Shown piece by piece: positions 24,905 to 34,455 of a stretch of DNA of 64,000 nt. A model generated the notes under the pieces. The model saw only the letters and a list, made by a program, of their open reading frames with translations, was not told the DNA's origin and did no database searches. Origin of the DNA: Siphonodentalium dalli (taxonomy: Eukaryota; Mollusca; Scaphopoda; Gadilida; Siphonodentaliidae); the NCBI GenBank assembly GCA_032622095.1, contig CP136069.1:107970278-108034277 (forward strand), written 5' to 3'. Numbering within the stretch: position 1 is the stretch's first letter; each line of letters begins with the position of its first letter. A program made the position numbers and the translations under genes.

Positions 24905-26058
24905 TTCAAATGAAAGTGTCAATGACACTGTAGCTCAACTTGGAAAGGGAATAATTTAATGTATTACAGTCAATGGAGCGATTAGGAATGGTTAAAGTTG
25001 AATGTCTAATACTAGTTTATAGACATGAAGAGAAAAGTAAAATCCAAGATGGCTGCTGGTGGCCATGTTTTCGGCCAAATGACCCCAAAATTACTCGTTC
25101 CCATCTACATGTCATCGTTAACATCCATGACAAATTTTATGACGATCAGACGAACAGTACGACCTGTGGCCCTTGCTGGATTAAATTTTGAAATCCAAGA
25201 TGGCCGCTGGCGGCCATGTTTTTTGTCCGAAAGATCCCAAAATGACTTGTTCCCATTTACATTCCAATTTCAACAGCCATGACAAATTTTATGATGATCA
25301 GACTAAAGGTACGACCTGTAGCCTGTGCTAAAGGATTTAGTCATACAAAGAGTAAAATCCAAGTTGGCTGCTGGCGGCCATGTTTTTCGGCCGAATGACC
25401 CCAAAATGACTCGTTCCCATCTACATGTGATTATTAACATTCTTGACAAATTTCATGATGATCAGACTAAAAGTAGGACCTGTAGCCCGTGCTAAAGGAT
25501 TTAGTCATACAAAGAGTAAAATCCAAGATGGCTGCTGGCGACCATGTTTTTTGGCCGAATGACCCCAAAATTACTCGTTCCCATCTACATGTCATTGTTA
25601 CTATCCATGACAAATTTTATGATGATCAGACTAAAGGTACGACCTGCAGCCCGTGCTAAAGAATTTAGTCATACAAAGAGTAAAATCCAAGATGGCTGCT
25701 GGCCTCGATGTTTTTTGGCCGAATGCCCCCAAAATTACTCGTTCCCATCAACATGTCAATATTAACATCCATGACAAATTTCATGACGAGCAGACAAACA
25801 GTACGCCCTGTAGCCCGTGCTAATGGATTGAATTTTGAAATGCAAGATGGCCACTGGCGGCCATGTTTTTTTTACCGAATGACCCCAAAATTAATCATTC
25901 TGGTCTAAATGTTGATGTCAACAGCTATGACAAATTTCATAATGATCCGACCAAAGGTACGACCTGTAGACTGCATTGTTGACGCCTTACGTACACACGG
26001 ACGATAAAGCCATGGCAATAGCTCAAACTTTACAAAGTAAAGTTGAGCTAAAAAACAG
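24905..26058 (+). mobile_element. Tandem-array element 1 (pearl-like), forward
   Basis: It starts with the palindrome AGTGTCAATGACACT and TAGCTCAACTTGGAAAGGG, then carries about six units of about 160 bp. Each unit contains CCAAGATGGC, GGCCATGTTTTT, a GAATGACCCC word, a CCCATCTACATGTCA word and CGACCTGTAGCC. It ends in CCATGGCAATAGCTCAAAC, a hairpin and GTTGAGCTAA. Fixed ends around a variable tandem core recall the pearl repeats of oysters, which are considered non-autonomous Helitron relatives. Three other arrays of this family lie in the window. Confidence 0.75.
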
Positions 26059-26149
26059 CGAAAATTATTATCGGCAGATTATTCGATCGCGGTTGACACG
26101 AGGAATGACCGCGGTGTAAGGCCGTCGCGGAAAATACTACCGCGGTGCA

Positions 26150-26335
26150 CGCCGGTAACGGACTAGATTACTGCAGTGTACTACCGTATGACCACTGTGT
26201 ACTACCGCATGGCCGCGGTGTACTACCGCACGACCGCGGTGTATTACCACATGACCGCGGTGTATTACCGCATGGCTGCGGTGTACTACCGCATGACCGC
26301 GGTGTATTTGCGGTATGACCGCGGTCATGGCCGGC
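26150..26335 (+). repeat. Right 21-bp CCGCGG array of C
   Basis: About eight units near TGACCGCGGTGTATTACCGC plus one base, period 21 bp, ending just before the right inverted end. It is the counterpart of 16042-16260. Confidence 0.9.
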
Positions 26336-26379
26336 CCATAACCTCGTTAAAGGGGTCGATTAATTAAAGCATAGCTGTA

Positions 26380-26765
26380 CACGAGTGTGGATATATATGG
26401 TCATGGGTGAGGGATACGTATATAAAGCAAGTGGCTATATGGCCAATGGTGAGATGCATATGTATACATGGAGTGACTCTATGGTCATAGATGGGGTGTA
26501 TATGTTTATCTTGAATGGCTATTTTGTCCATGGCGAATATGTATACAGGGAGTGACCGTATGGCCAATGGTGAGATGAATAGGTATACAAGGATTGACGT
26601 ATGATCAGGAAAGTGGTGAATAGATATACAGGGAGTGACTATATGGTCATGGGTTAGGTGTATGTGTATAGAGTGAGTGACTATCTTGACATTTGTATTG
26701 TGTTTATGTGTATATATGGAGTGACTGTATGTTACTGGGTTGATTGTACATGTGTACCTTGGGTT
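26380..26765 (+). repeat. Minisatellite core of B, right part
   Basis: It continues the units seen at 15420-15999 in the same orientation, with the phase preserved across element C. Units contain GGAGTGACT, TATGGTCATGG and GGTGTATATG. Confidence 0.8.
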
Positions 26766-28429
26766 GCTAATTTGCTTTCCACAATAACTCAACGATATAT
26801 TAATCGATAGAGAGGTCATGTCAGAGAGTTCTCCATCTTGATGGCGTTTATGCACGATGGAGGAAACGTTAAATTATTTCCCCCTGATAATAGTTAATCA
26901 ATTTTTATGCTAATGGGCTTGTGATATCAAGTCAGTGATATCGATATTTCAAATATACAGGAGAATGCACTTATTGGGTTCCATTCCTTCACATTCCTTC
27001 GCTGGAAAGATTATAAAAATATATGGAAGTCATAGCTTATTTAGGAACGAATTGGATTTTGAACAGTGACACGTTTACTACACTCGAGGAGTTAGCATGT
27101 GCCTTATGTTCAACTTTCAAGAAAAGTGAATCAAGCTAGGCGGATAATGTTCCAGCAGAAGTTCGAGAATCAGTAGAATGTACTTGATCTTTCTGCACTT
27201 CCATCATGTGAGGAATCTTTAATTCTACACTCAAAACGAGCCAACATGATAGCAAAACAGTGGAGACTTGCAACCGTTGCCAAATCAACCACTCCCGGTG
27301 TAGCACTTCATGGATGGACGGCTGATAGGCAGCCTGAGTTGTAAGATGTTGCACAGAAATTTTATTGACTGTTACCATCACATTTGATGAAATTGACAGT
27401 GACAGTGAAGATGAGATTGCATAATCCGTGGGCAGAACTATTGTAATTTATGGTATGAATTCTATCAACTAGTACGAACGACCTTTCGAGGTTAGTATAG
27501 CATAAAATTGAAAGCATTGAGAACACTATCTTGGGGTAGGGTTAAGTTTTACTTTATTTCTTAATTCTAGTCTGGTACATGATTATAGCATTTCATGTCT
27601 GATATTGGGGAAGAATTTATGCTCATTGTGGTGCATGTTGTGCAGCTGTATCCGTAAAACTGACAAAGTCATGGGAATTTTTCAGAAATTTTTCACTTAA
27701 AAATAATCAAAATTTTAGCTAATTTACCCAAAAAAAATCAAAACTGAAAAAAAAATAGACTCTACCATAACATAAATCTCCTCATATACATGCTAATTCC
27801 ATGATATATGATAAGACTCTGAATTGGTTTAAAAAAAGGAATGAAAACGGGCTATTCTGACTTGACAGGTATTTTCAGATAGAAAATCAGTTTTAGGGGG
27901 GTGGGTTAAGTTTTTGGAAATATCTCGGCTTCTTGGAAATCATTGCTGCTGAAGTTGATATTAATAAATCAGGTATATAATGCTGAAAATTTTGATGCAC
28001 CACTGAGAGCTTTATACCAAAAAATGAAAATTTTATAGGAAATCTTCTGGAAAACTTTTTTGAAAAAGCACTGCAATTTATGCATTTTTTTGGGCATTTT
28101 CGTGAATTTTTCACAAAAATTGTTGGATAATATAACTTTTTGCACATTATAAATGTTAAGCAACCCAGATAGAATAAGTATATGATATTCAATTACATTT
28201 ATTTTAACATTTGTCTTATTTTATTGGTATTCCTGATTATACTGAAATTTGCACCAAAAAGGTCAAAAAAATATATTTTCCACCTGCTCCGCCCTGGATA
28301 CCTCAGTGTTTTGGAACCCCCATGGGGCAAGGATAATTGGAGAGAGCGTCAAAATTTCTACCCTTTCGTGTGACACTACCCTCATCTGGGGGCCGGTCTA
28401 ATAATAAATAAAAAGTTCCCAGACCCCTG

Positions 28430-29140
28430 TGCATTTTATCTTTTGCACATTTATTTACAGTATTATCCGAAATTCATTATCATTTCTGCTGATAAGTACA
28501 TTGTAAAATATCAACAATTCAATATCATTTCTGCTGATAAGTACATTGTAAAATATCAACAATTCAAATCAAACACAAGTCTACACATAATGGCTTACCG
28601 ATTTGATTTCAAACGCCGATGCCAGACAAAATATATACGGTAATTCAATGTCCCGCTAAAAAAAAAAACACACACCACCACTAACACCACTAATAATTTT
28701 TCTGTAACTCCACCCATATTTGAAAATTGATCTTCTAATTAGTCAGATTCACATCCTGAACGGAGACTGACATACTGCTGCAGAGAAACGACAGACATCA
28801 TGCTAAAACTGCGCATTTTAAATCTATTATAGTTGACGAAGTTATTCTGGTTTCGTCGACTACGAAACCAGAATGTTAGTTAGTTGTGGTTTATTTACTG
28901 CTATAAATAAGCCTATTAGATATATTCTTCGTTCCGTTTGCAACGATATGTACATATATTCACTCACCAGCAGTTCTGTAGTGGACATTTATGGCAATAT
29001 ATTCGTACGTAGTGTTTTACTGCATACATTGTGAAACACAACCACACGACCGCTCCGTGCGATACACTGATACATGCACATTGTACCTGTATATATCACA
29101 AACAAGAGCTACGCTGGGCGTGCAATATACGCCCTATCTT
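28430..29140. other. Body of D right of B
   Basis: No gene. It includes a 44-45-bp tandem duplication at 28476-28565 (ATCATTTCTGCTGATAAGTA) and a 13-bp-arm hairpin at 28843-28873 (ATTCTGGTTTCGT against ACGAAACCAGAAT). Confidence 0.6.
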
Positions 29141-29149
29141 GGGTCGGCG

Positions 29150-30055
29150 GAAACTGGTAAAAAAGGGGCATAACTCTGGTAAAAATTGGCGGACGGAACT
29201 CAAATTTGAACTTGACCTGTGTTTTGGTGGGAGAAAGTAATATACCAAATTATCATTGAATCCGATAAGCTCTAGTAAAGTTATCATCCGGACAACAAAT
29301 TTCAGGGATTTTCTAAGTCAAATTACGTCAAATAAGGGGCATAACTCCGGTGAAAATTGGCGGACAGAACCCAAATTCGAACTTGAGCTGTGTTTTCTCC
29401 TAATAAACCCACATACCAAATTTGATTGAAATCGGTTCACTCTAACTAAAGTTATCATCCGAACAACAAATTTCAGGGATTTTCTAAGTCAAATTATGCC
29501 AAAAAAGGGGCCATAACTCTCGCAAAAATTATCGGATTAAAACGAAATTCGGACTTGAGCTGTATTTCGATATATGTAATCCACATAAACATTCCAAAAT
29601 CGAGTTATCATCCGGAAACCAAAAAACATAAGAAAAACTGAATTTTCTAAGTCGAAAAAGGGGCATAACTCTGCCAAAAATGGTCGGACAGAACCCAAGT
29701 TCGAACTTGACCTGTGTTTTGGTGGGAGAAAGTAATATACCAAATTTGGATTCATTCCGATAAACTATATTAAAGTTATCATCCGGACAACAAATTTCAA
29801 GGATTTTCTAAGTCAAAAAACGTCAAATAAGGGGCATAACTCCGGTGAAAATTGGCGGGCGGAACCCAAATTCGAACTTGAACTTACTTTTCGGCTAATA
29901 AACCCACATACCAAATTTTACTAATTTTGGTTCACTCTAACTAAAGTTATCATCCGGACAACAGGTTAACGGACGCCCGCCCGGACGCCCGCCCGGACGG
30001 ACAGACCAATACTATAATACGGCCTTTTTTTCAAAAGGGCGTATAAAAAGTCTAA
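29150..30055 (+). repeat. Satellite element, GGGGCATAACTC family
   Basis: About five units of about 130-180 bp with landmarks GGGGCATAACTC, AATTGGCGGACAGAACCC, GAACTTGACCTGTGTTTT and AAGTTATCATCCGG. The last unit runs into a GACGCCCGCCCGGACGGACA run and ends CAAAAGGGCGTATAAAAAG. The plan (units, GGACGG run, hairpin-like end with GTATAA) is shared with elements at 34750, 45180, 62429 and 63000. Confidence 0.7.
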
Positions 30056-30214
30056 CACGAGTCAAAAGCTGCAAATAAATTGCCTTATTTGGAACCAATG
30101 CGTAGATATGTGATTTTCGGTGAAATTACACTAAATTAGTCATAGGTGATCGTAAATAAAACAAAAATTTAATAGTATAAAACCAAATAACGTGACTCAT
30201 CGTCTGTCTACTTT

Positions 30215-30420
30215 TCGGCGCGGTGATTGTAATCTTCAACGTGTGTGCGTTGATCCTTAACGCAACGTGTTTAACGTAAACATGGTCTGCGTTAAACTTC
30301 AACGCAGTCTGCGTTAAACTTCAATGCGGTCCGTTGATTTTCAACGCGGTCGTAACGTATCACCAACGCATTATCACGGTCATTGCGTTGACGTTACGAC
30401 CACATTGAGGACCGCGTTAA
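30215..30420 (-). repeat. Right subterminal GC-rich array of D
   Basis: Repeats of TGCGTTAAACTTCAACGC, CAACGCGGTCGTAACG and ACCGCGTTAA. Together with 6363-6560 they frame element D just inside its inverted ends. Confidence 0.8.
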
Positions 30421-30449
30421 AAGGGACACTTATTTTGAGAAGGTCTGTA

Positions 30450-31245
30450 AGCAAAGTGGTATTCCCTTCAAATTTGTGGATGGCGAAGTTGTTTTGGAAG
30501 TTGATGTCATACCTGGACATTTTCCTTTACTCATGAGCAAATTGTCAATGAAACGAGCTTCTACAATTCTAAATTTTTATAAGGATACAGTGCTAGGCGA
30601 GAACATCGTGTTAAACTTCACAACATCAAGACATTATAGTATACCCATCAGTCGTCACATGTATTCGAAAACAGAGGTTGGACCAATTTCTAAACCAAGA
30701 ATCACTCTTTTCATGGACTTCAGTGAGAAATCTCAACAGGAGCAAGAGAAGATAGTTATGAAGCTCCATCATCAGTTTAGTCATCCTTCATTTGAGAAAT
30801 TTAGAAAACTTCTTGTAAGTTCTGGTATTTCATCGAAAAATGTCTTCAGAATCCTTTAATCAGTTTCTTCAAATTGTGATGCTTGTCAGAAATTCAAAAA
30901 TCCTAAACCGCGACAAGTTGTGAGTTTACCGATGACTTTAATGATATGGTGACAATGGATCTGATTTCTTTTGGAAAAAGCACATGGATTTTACATCTTG
31001 TTAACATGTTTACAAGATATTCTGTTGCCACTGTAATTCACAGTAAGGAGAGAAGCATTATTGTAGAGAAAATAATGAAAATCTGGGTGAGTTATTTTGG
31101 ACCTGCGAGAAAATTTCTATTTGACAATAGTGGTGAATTCAATAACTATGTTTTCAGAGACATTTGTGAACATTTAATATTGTATCGACTACCACTGCTG
31201 CAGAAAGTGCATGGCAAAATGGAATTTGTGAAAGGTACAATAGTT
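30450..31245 (+). pseudogene. Copia protease end, pre-integrase and integrase core
   Basis: After element D the Copia coding sense resumes with F-K-F-V-D-G-E and P-L-L-M-S-K, then a pre-integrase H-x-Q-F-x-H-P motif and C-D-A-C. The integrase core has M-D-L, F-D-N-S-G-E-F and, in a shifted frame near 31190-31240, A-A-E-S-A-W-Q-N-G-I-C-E-R, consistent with the D-D-E triad. Frameshifts occur near 30860 and 31180. Coding is cut at about 31246 by a LINE fragment and picks up again near 31980. Confidence 0.8.
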
Positions 31246-31975
31246 CTATAGACCCCAATCTGAAATTTGACATTCACTTTAATTCTGTATGCAATCGAGC
31301 AAATCAAATAATGGGCATCATACATCGGACTTTCACTCACATGGATTGCGATACATTCAGAACACTGTTCGTCAGTATGGTCAGACCTATACTTGAATAT
31401 TGTCAAATATGCTGGAACCCACATTTGAAATACCCGAGTATGATGTTGGAGAGAGTGCAGAGAAGAGCGACAAAATTAGTTCCCGGTTTCAGCAACCTTA
31501 CATACCGAGAGAGACTAATAAAACTGAATCTGATGACTCTCAAATATAGACGTTATAGGGGTGATATGATTGAACTATATAAAACTCAAGAACGGATACT
31601 ACAATATCACATTTGAAAACTTTTTCGAAGCAGTCAAAGTGACAAAACAAGAGGACACCACATGAAATTACAGAAGAAACATGTTTCGAAGGATATAGGG
31701 AAACACTTCTATACTCAGAGAGTAATTGACGAATGGAACAATCTCTCCGGATTTGTCATAGATGCAGACACCACTGAAGAGTTCAAACGGAGACTCGATG
31801 CGCACTCATATAACAGAAGATATGAATTTGACAAACATGGATATTCGTAGGGATTATTACGCTATGTATAGCACTATCATATTCAGTACAACATTGTAAA
31901 CATGTAACTGTTACCGGGACGAAAAGTCTATATAGACTTGTCCTGTAGAACTTGATGTTGAATAGTGTTTTGAAA
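31246..31975 (+). pseudogene. LINE 3' fragment inserted in Copia integrase
   Basis: The translation gives the C-terminal region of a non-LTR reverse transcriptase: D-P-N-L-K-F-D-I-H, then R-P-I-L-E-Y-C, then L-E-R-V-Q-R-R-A-T-K-L-V-P-G and Y-R-R-Y-R-G-D-M-I-E-L-Y-K, ending at a stop near 31849. About 120 bp of 3' untranslated sequence follows. The CR1/L2-like group is most likely. It is 5'-truncated, as usual for LINEs, with one stop near 31616. The boundaries are approximate because I found no clean target duplication. Confidence 0.75.
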
Positions 31976-32576
31976 CAAAGTCCTTCTTGATACTAACTGT
32001 TCATTAGAGTCTGCCATTGTTTGGTCTGTTAGTGCAAGAAACTCGTTATTGAATCACAATGATTACAGCCCTAATCAACTGGTGTTTGGAAGAAACCCCA
32101 ACATGCCAAGTGTTATGCTAGATGGTCTCCCTGCACTTGAAGGAAAATCTACCAGTCAAACTGTGGCAGAAAAACTCAATGCTCTGCACAAAGCTAGGGA
32201 ACAATTTGTGAAGAATGAGACATCGGAGAGACTATATAGAGCTTTGAAACATAATGTGAGGACCACAGAAACAGTATTTCAAAATGGAGATTCAGTGTAT
32301 TATAAGAGAAATGACAGTGATCAGTGGAGAGGACCTGGAACTGTGATCGGAAAGGAAAATAAGGAAGTGCTTGTAAAACATGGTGGGATTTATGTTCGTG
32401 TTCCTGTTTGTAGACTATCTCACACTGAGCAAAATAACTCCATGCCAGACGATGTGAATTCTAACACAACCGAAACTGAAACAGTTCCATTATCGGATTC
32501 CAATAGCAGACAAAATAAAAGGTCAGCCGACCACAGTGTCCCCCGAAAATGTGGTAAGTCGATGCCGCTTTGTTAA
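31976..32576 (+). pseudogene. Copia integrase C-terminal region
   Basis: The frame contains N-H-N-D-Y-S-P-N-Q-L-V-F-G-R-N-P-N, a hallmark of the integrase region downstream of the catalytic core in this Copia group. It then has D-S-V-Y-Y-K-R-x-D-S-D-Q-W-R-G-P-G-T-V-I-G-K, a small beta-barrel-like segment. The last 20 or so codons coincide with sequence repeated at 62429-62500, so the 3' limit against the satellite is uncertain. Confidence 0.75.
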
Positions 32577-32990
32577 AGAAATAAAAAAAAATTGACATTT
32601 TATACCCATACAGAAAATTATAGTTGAAAAGTGTTAATAACTCCGTAAAAAAAAAAATCCGTCATCTATATTCATTTTGCACATCTCCAATATATGGGCA
32701 ACAATACTCTGAAGTTTCAAATATCAACGATCAAAACTGTAGGAGGAGTTGATTATACCATGAAGGTACCCTGATACAGAAATTTATAAAAAATGTTGAA
32801 AAGTCGAAAAGGGTTAATAACTCTGTCAAAAAATAATTTTCCCATCATCTATATACATGTTGCACATCTTCAATATATGAGCAACAATATTCTGAAGTTT
32901 CAAATCTCTGGGATGAAATCTGTAGGAGGAGATGATTACACCATGAAGGTACTCAAAAGTGTGACGGACGGACAGAGCCCGTTTCTATAA
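32577..32990 (+). repeat. Satellite insert in Copia
   Basis: About two units of about 190 bp with GGGTTAATAACTCTGTCAAA, CATGTTGCACATCTTCAATA and TGTAGGAGGAGATGATTACA, ending in GACGGACGGACAGAGCCC. It is closely related to 62429-62950, and both copies begin with the same Copia-like tract. Confidence 0.7.
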
Positions 32991-33440
32991 TGATCCACAA
33001 GTAGATGATCTAAATGATGTATGTAGTTCACAGAATTCTTTTCTTCCTAAAGTGCATGATAATGTAAAATATTTGCCAGTCAATGAGACGGAATGGATCA
33101 AAGCTACTATATTAAGTAGAGCTGGAAAGGTGACTAGTTAAAACAAAAACATTCTCAATGTGAAAAATCAACAAACTGGTGAAAGCAGTTGCATAGACTT
33201 CAAGAATAGTGTGGAGAAGTGGGAGTTATGTGAGGAAATTAATGAAGTTCTCATGACTGAAAATCTGGACATTCATAATGATATTTGTGAAGCAATGAAA
33301 CGACTCAAAATAGATATTGCCATTATCATGGAGATGATACAGAAATAGGAAATGCAAATACAGTGGATTGAAAGCAAAGGTCAGCTAGCGAATTCTCTTA
33401 CAAAGAAAGGAGCAAGCAGGTCAAGTATGCTTGCACTGTA
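32991..33440 (+). pseudogene. Copia remnant: linker and RNase H end
   Basis: The translation gives E-W-I-K-A-T-I-L-S-R-A-G-K-V-T, the linker seen before the reverse transcriptase in this group. After stops and an acidic segment comes W-I-E-S-K-G-Q-L-A-N-S-L-T-K-K-G-A-S, the typical C-terminal end of Copia RNase H. The reverse-transcriptase catalytic core between them is missing, so this copy has a large internal deletion. Confidence 0.7.
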
Positions 33441-33472
33441 AATGCAGTTTTATAGATGTGTATATAACAAAT

Positions 33473-33488
33473 AGAGAAGAGAGAGAGA
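33473..33488 (+). other. Polypurine tract
   Basis: A run of purines (GAGAAGAGAGAGAGA) lies directly before the right LTR, where plus-strand priming of LTR retrotransposons occurs. Confidence 0.75.
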
Positions 33489-33489
33489 T

Positions 33490-33683
33490 TGTTAATGTTC
33501 CACTTCCTAATTTCCTATTCCTAATTATGGACTAACCCAAAACAGGAAGTCACATGACATATAGTATTTTGGAGAGAGACAGTGAACAATGGTAGGGTGC
33601 AGACAAGAGGTGGTGTACTGTCAATGGAGAGTATAGAGGGACCAACAACCAGTTGAGACTATAGGTGAGCTTTGCAGTTAACA
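33490..33683 (+). repeat. 3' LTR of Copia element
   Basis: A 194-bp LTR starting TGTTAATG and ending GCAGTTAACA, followed by the GTCCA duplication. It differs from the left LTR at about three positions and by a 7-bp indel. Confidence 0.9.
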
Positions 33684-34455
33684 GTCCAGCTTTAATAACA
33701 TGTCTGTCTGTTTTGTTGACTGGAATATTTTCTCTCTCATATATACCGGAACCTGCCGAGAAAGGCGTAATTGTACTTCTTTACAAAGGTGGGAACAAAC
33801 CACAAGCAAACTTTGATAGCTACAGAGCAATTACATTGCTACCCGCTCCCTACAAGTTATTAGAAAAAATCATACTGAAAAGACTAGAGTGTAACGTACC
33901 AGACATGGTCAAAGTTCATAATCTACAGCATGGATTCCAGAAGGGTATCAATTGTCTTATGAACTCACTCATAATACACGAATCGAAGATATTCGCACGT
34001 GAAAATAATGTTATGTTCAGTAAATTGTATGCATGCTTTCTAGATGTTCATAAGGCATTTGATACCGTTTGGGTAAATGGTCTCCTTTATAAACTTTACA
34101 TGTTAGACTTTGATACCTGGTTAATTTTTTACCAAATGCTTAAAGGAATATACTCTCTCTAAGCAGTTTCCAATATCACAAGGAACAAAACAGGGAGGAG
34201 ACATCTCCCATCTGTTTTATATGCTATTTATAGATCAACTATTGTCAGAATAAGCCGTATCTGGAGCTGGACTCAATATGTTTTCCGTAAATTGTTCATG
34301 CCCAACGCAAGCGGATGATACGACATTGCTCTCGGTCTCTGAAAGTGGTCTACAACACCTTATGAATATTTGCACTCAGTACAGTTGTAAATGGAGATAC
34401 AAATACAACGAACAAAAGTCAGTAGTTATCATCCTTAACGAAAACAAAAATGAAC
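33684..34455 (+). pseudogene. LINE reverse transcriptase, main part
   Basis: The LINE frame continues from 5043. Landmarks are P-E-P-A-E-K-G-V-I-V-L-L-Y-K-G-G, S-Y-R-A-I-T-L-L, the Q-H-G-F-Q-K-G motif and A-C-F-L-D-V-H-K-A-F-D-T-V-W. After a stop near 34160 and a frame change there is a Q-A-D-D-T motif in place of the catalytic Y/F-A-D-D, then K-W-R-Y-K-Y-N. Similarity fades after about 34455. It is most like the jockey-type LINE transcriptases common in corals and molluscs. Dead through stops and truncation. Confidence 0.8.

Larger units (their letters stand above)
16002..26377. mobile_element. Element C: 10.4-kb TA-flanked array-ended transposon
   Basis: The inverted ends, about 38 bp, begin CAGCTATGCT followed by TAATTAATCGACCC and TTAACGAGGTT. 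TA lies on both sides (16000-16001, 26378-26379). Removing C and one TA restores the unit structure of the minisatellite it sits in. Inside both ends are 21-bp arrays with the palindromic core ACCGCGGT. The body contains a large direct duplication, element E, repeated ACGCTCTTTATT motifs and an array element at 24905-26058. No transposase is recognisable. The design matches element D although the end sequences differ. Confidence 0.85.
13447..28429. mobile_element. Element B: hAT-like 15-kb element with 1.5-kb arms
   Basis: The arms 13447-14915 and 26950-28429 are reverse complements over almost 1.5 kb. Their outer ends read CAGGGGTCCGGGAAT and CAGGGGTCTGGGAAC, the type of end seen in hAT elements. 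No exact 8-bp duplication is present; the flanks share only an imperfect TGCA..ATCTTTT..CACA of about 20 bp. Without nested element C, B would be about 4.6 kb with a minisatellite core. No transposase is recognisable. Confidence 0.7.
6337..30447. mobile_element. Element D: 24.1-kb TA-flanked array-ended transposon
   Basis: The terminal inverted repeats (about 25 bp, one mismatch) start CAGACCTTCTCAAAA and continue AAGTGTCCC. They are flanked by TA on both sides (6335-6336, 30448-30449). Removing D and one TA rejoins the interrupted Copia reading frame without a shift, which fixes the boundaries to the base. Just inside both ends lie GC-rich arrays built on AACGCGGTC (6363-6560, 30215-30420). 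TA duplication and CAG ends are typical of the Tc1/mariner/pogo superfamily, but length and arrays are not, and I found no transposase. Its own body is 6337-6893, 10834-13446 and 28430-30447; the rest is nested elements. Confidence 0.85.
5044..33683 (+). mobile_element. Copia-type LTR retrotransposon, interrupted
   Basis: Two direct LTRs (5044-5230 and 33490-33683) begin TGTTAA and end TTAACA, and are flanked by the 5-bp duplication GTCCA (5039-5043 and 33684-33688). A primer-binding site and a polypurine tract are in the expected places. The order gag, protease, integrase, RNase H end is that of Copia (Ty1/copia), of the kind usually annotated as TNT 1-94-like in molluscs and cnidarians. Without the 24-kb insert the element is about 4.5 kb. 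It is defective: frameshifts in gag and integrase, an inserted LINE piece, an inserted satellite, and loss of most of the reverse transcriptase. The LTRs differ by about three substitutions and one 7-bp indel, suggesting a fairly recent insertion. Confidence 0.9.

Noticed and set aside
15640-26760. B minisatellite halves as inverted arms of element C
   Set aside because: The two halves are in the same orientation, so they are one interrupted array, not terminal inverted repeats.
26364-26855. 163-codon frame on the minus strand
   Set aside because: It follows the B minisatellite, whose units of about 40-45 bp give a repetitive peptide; no gene features.
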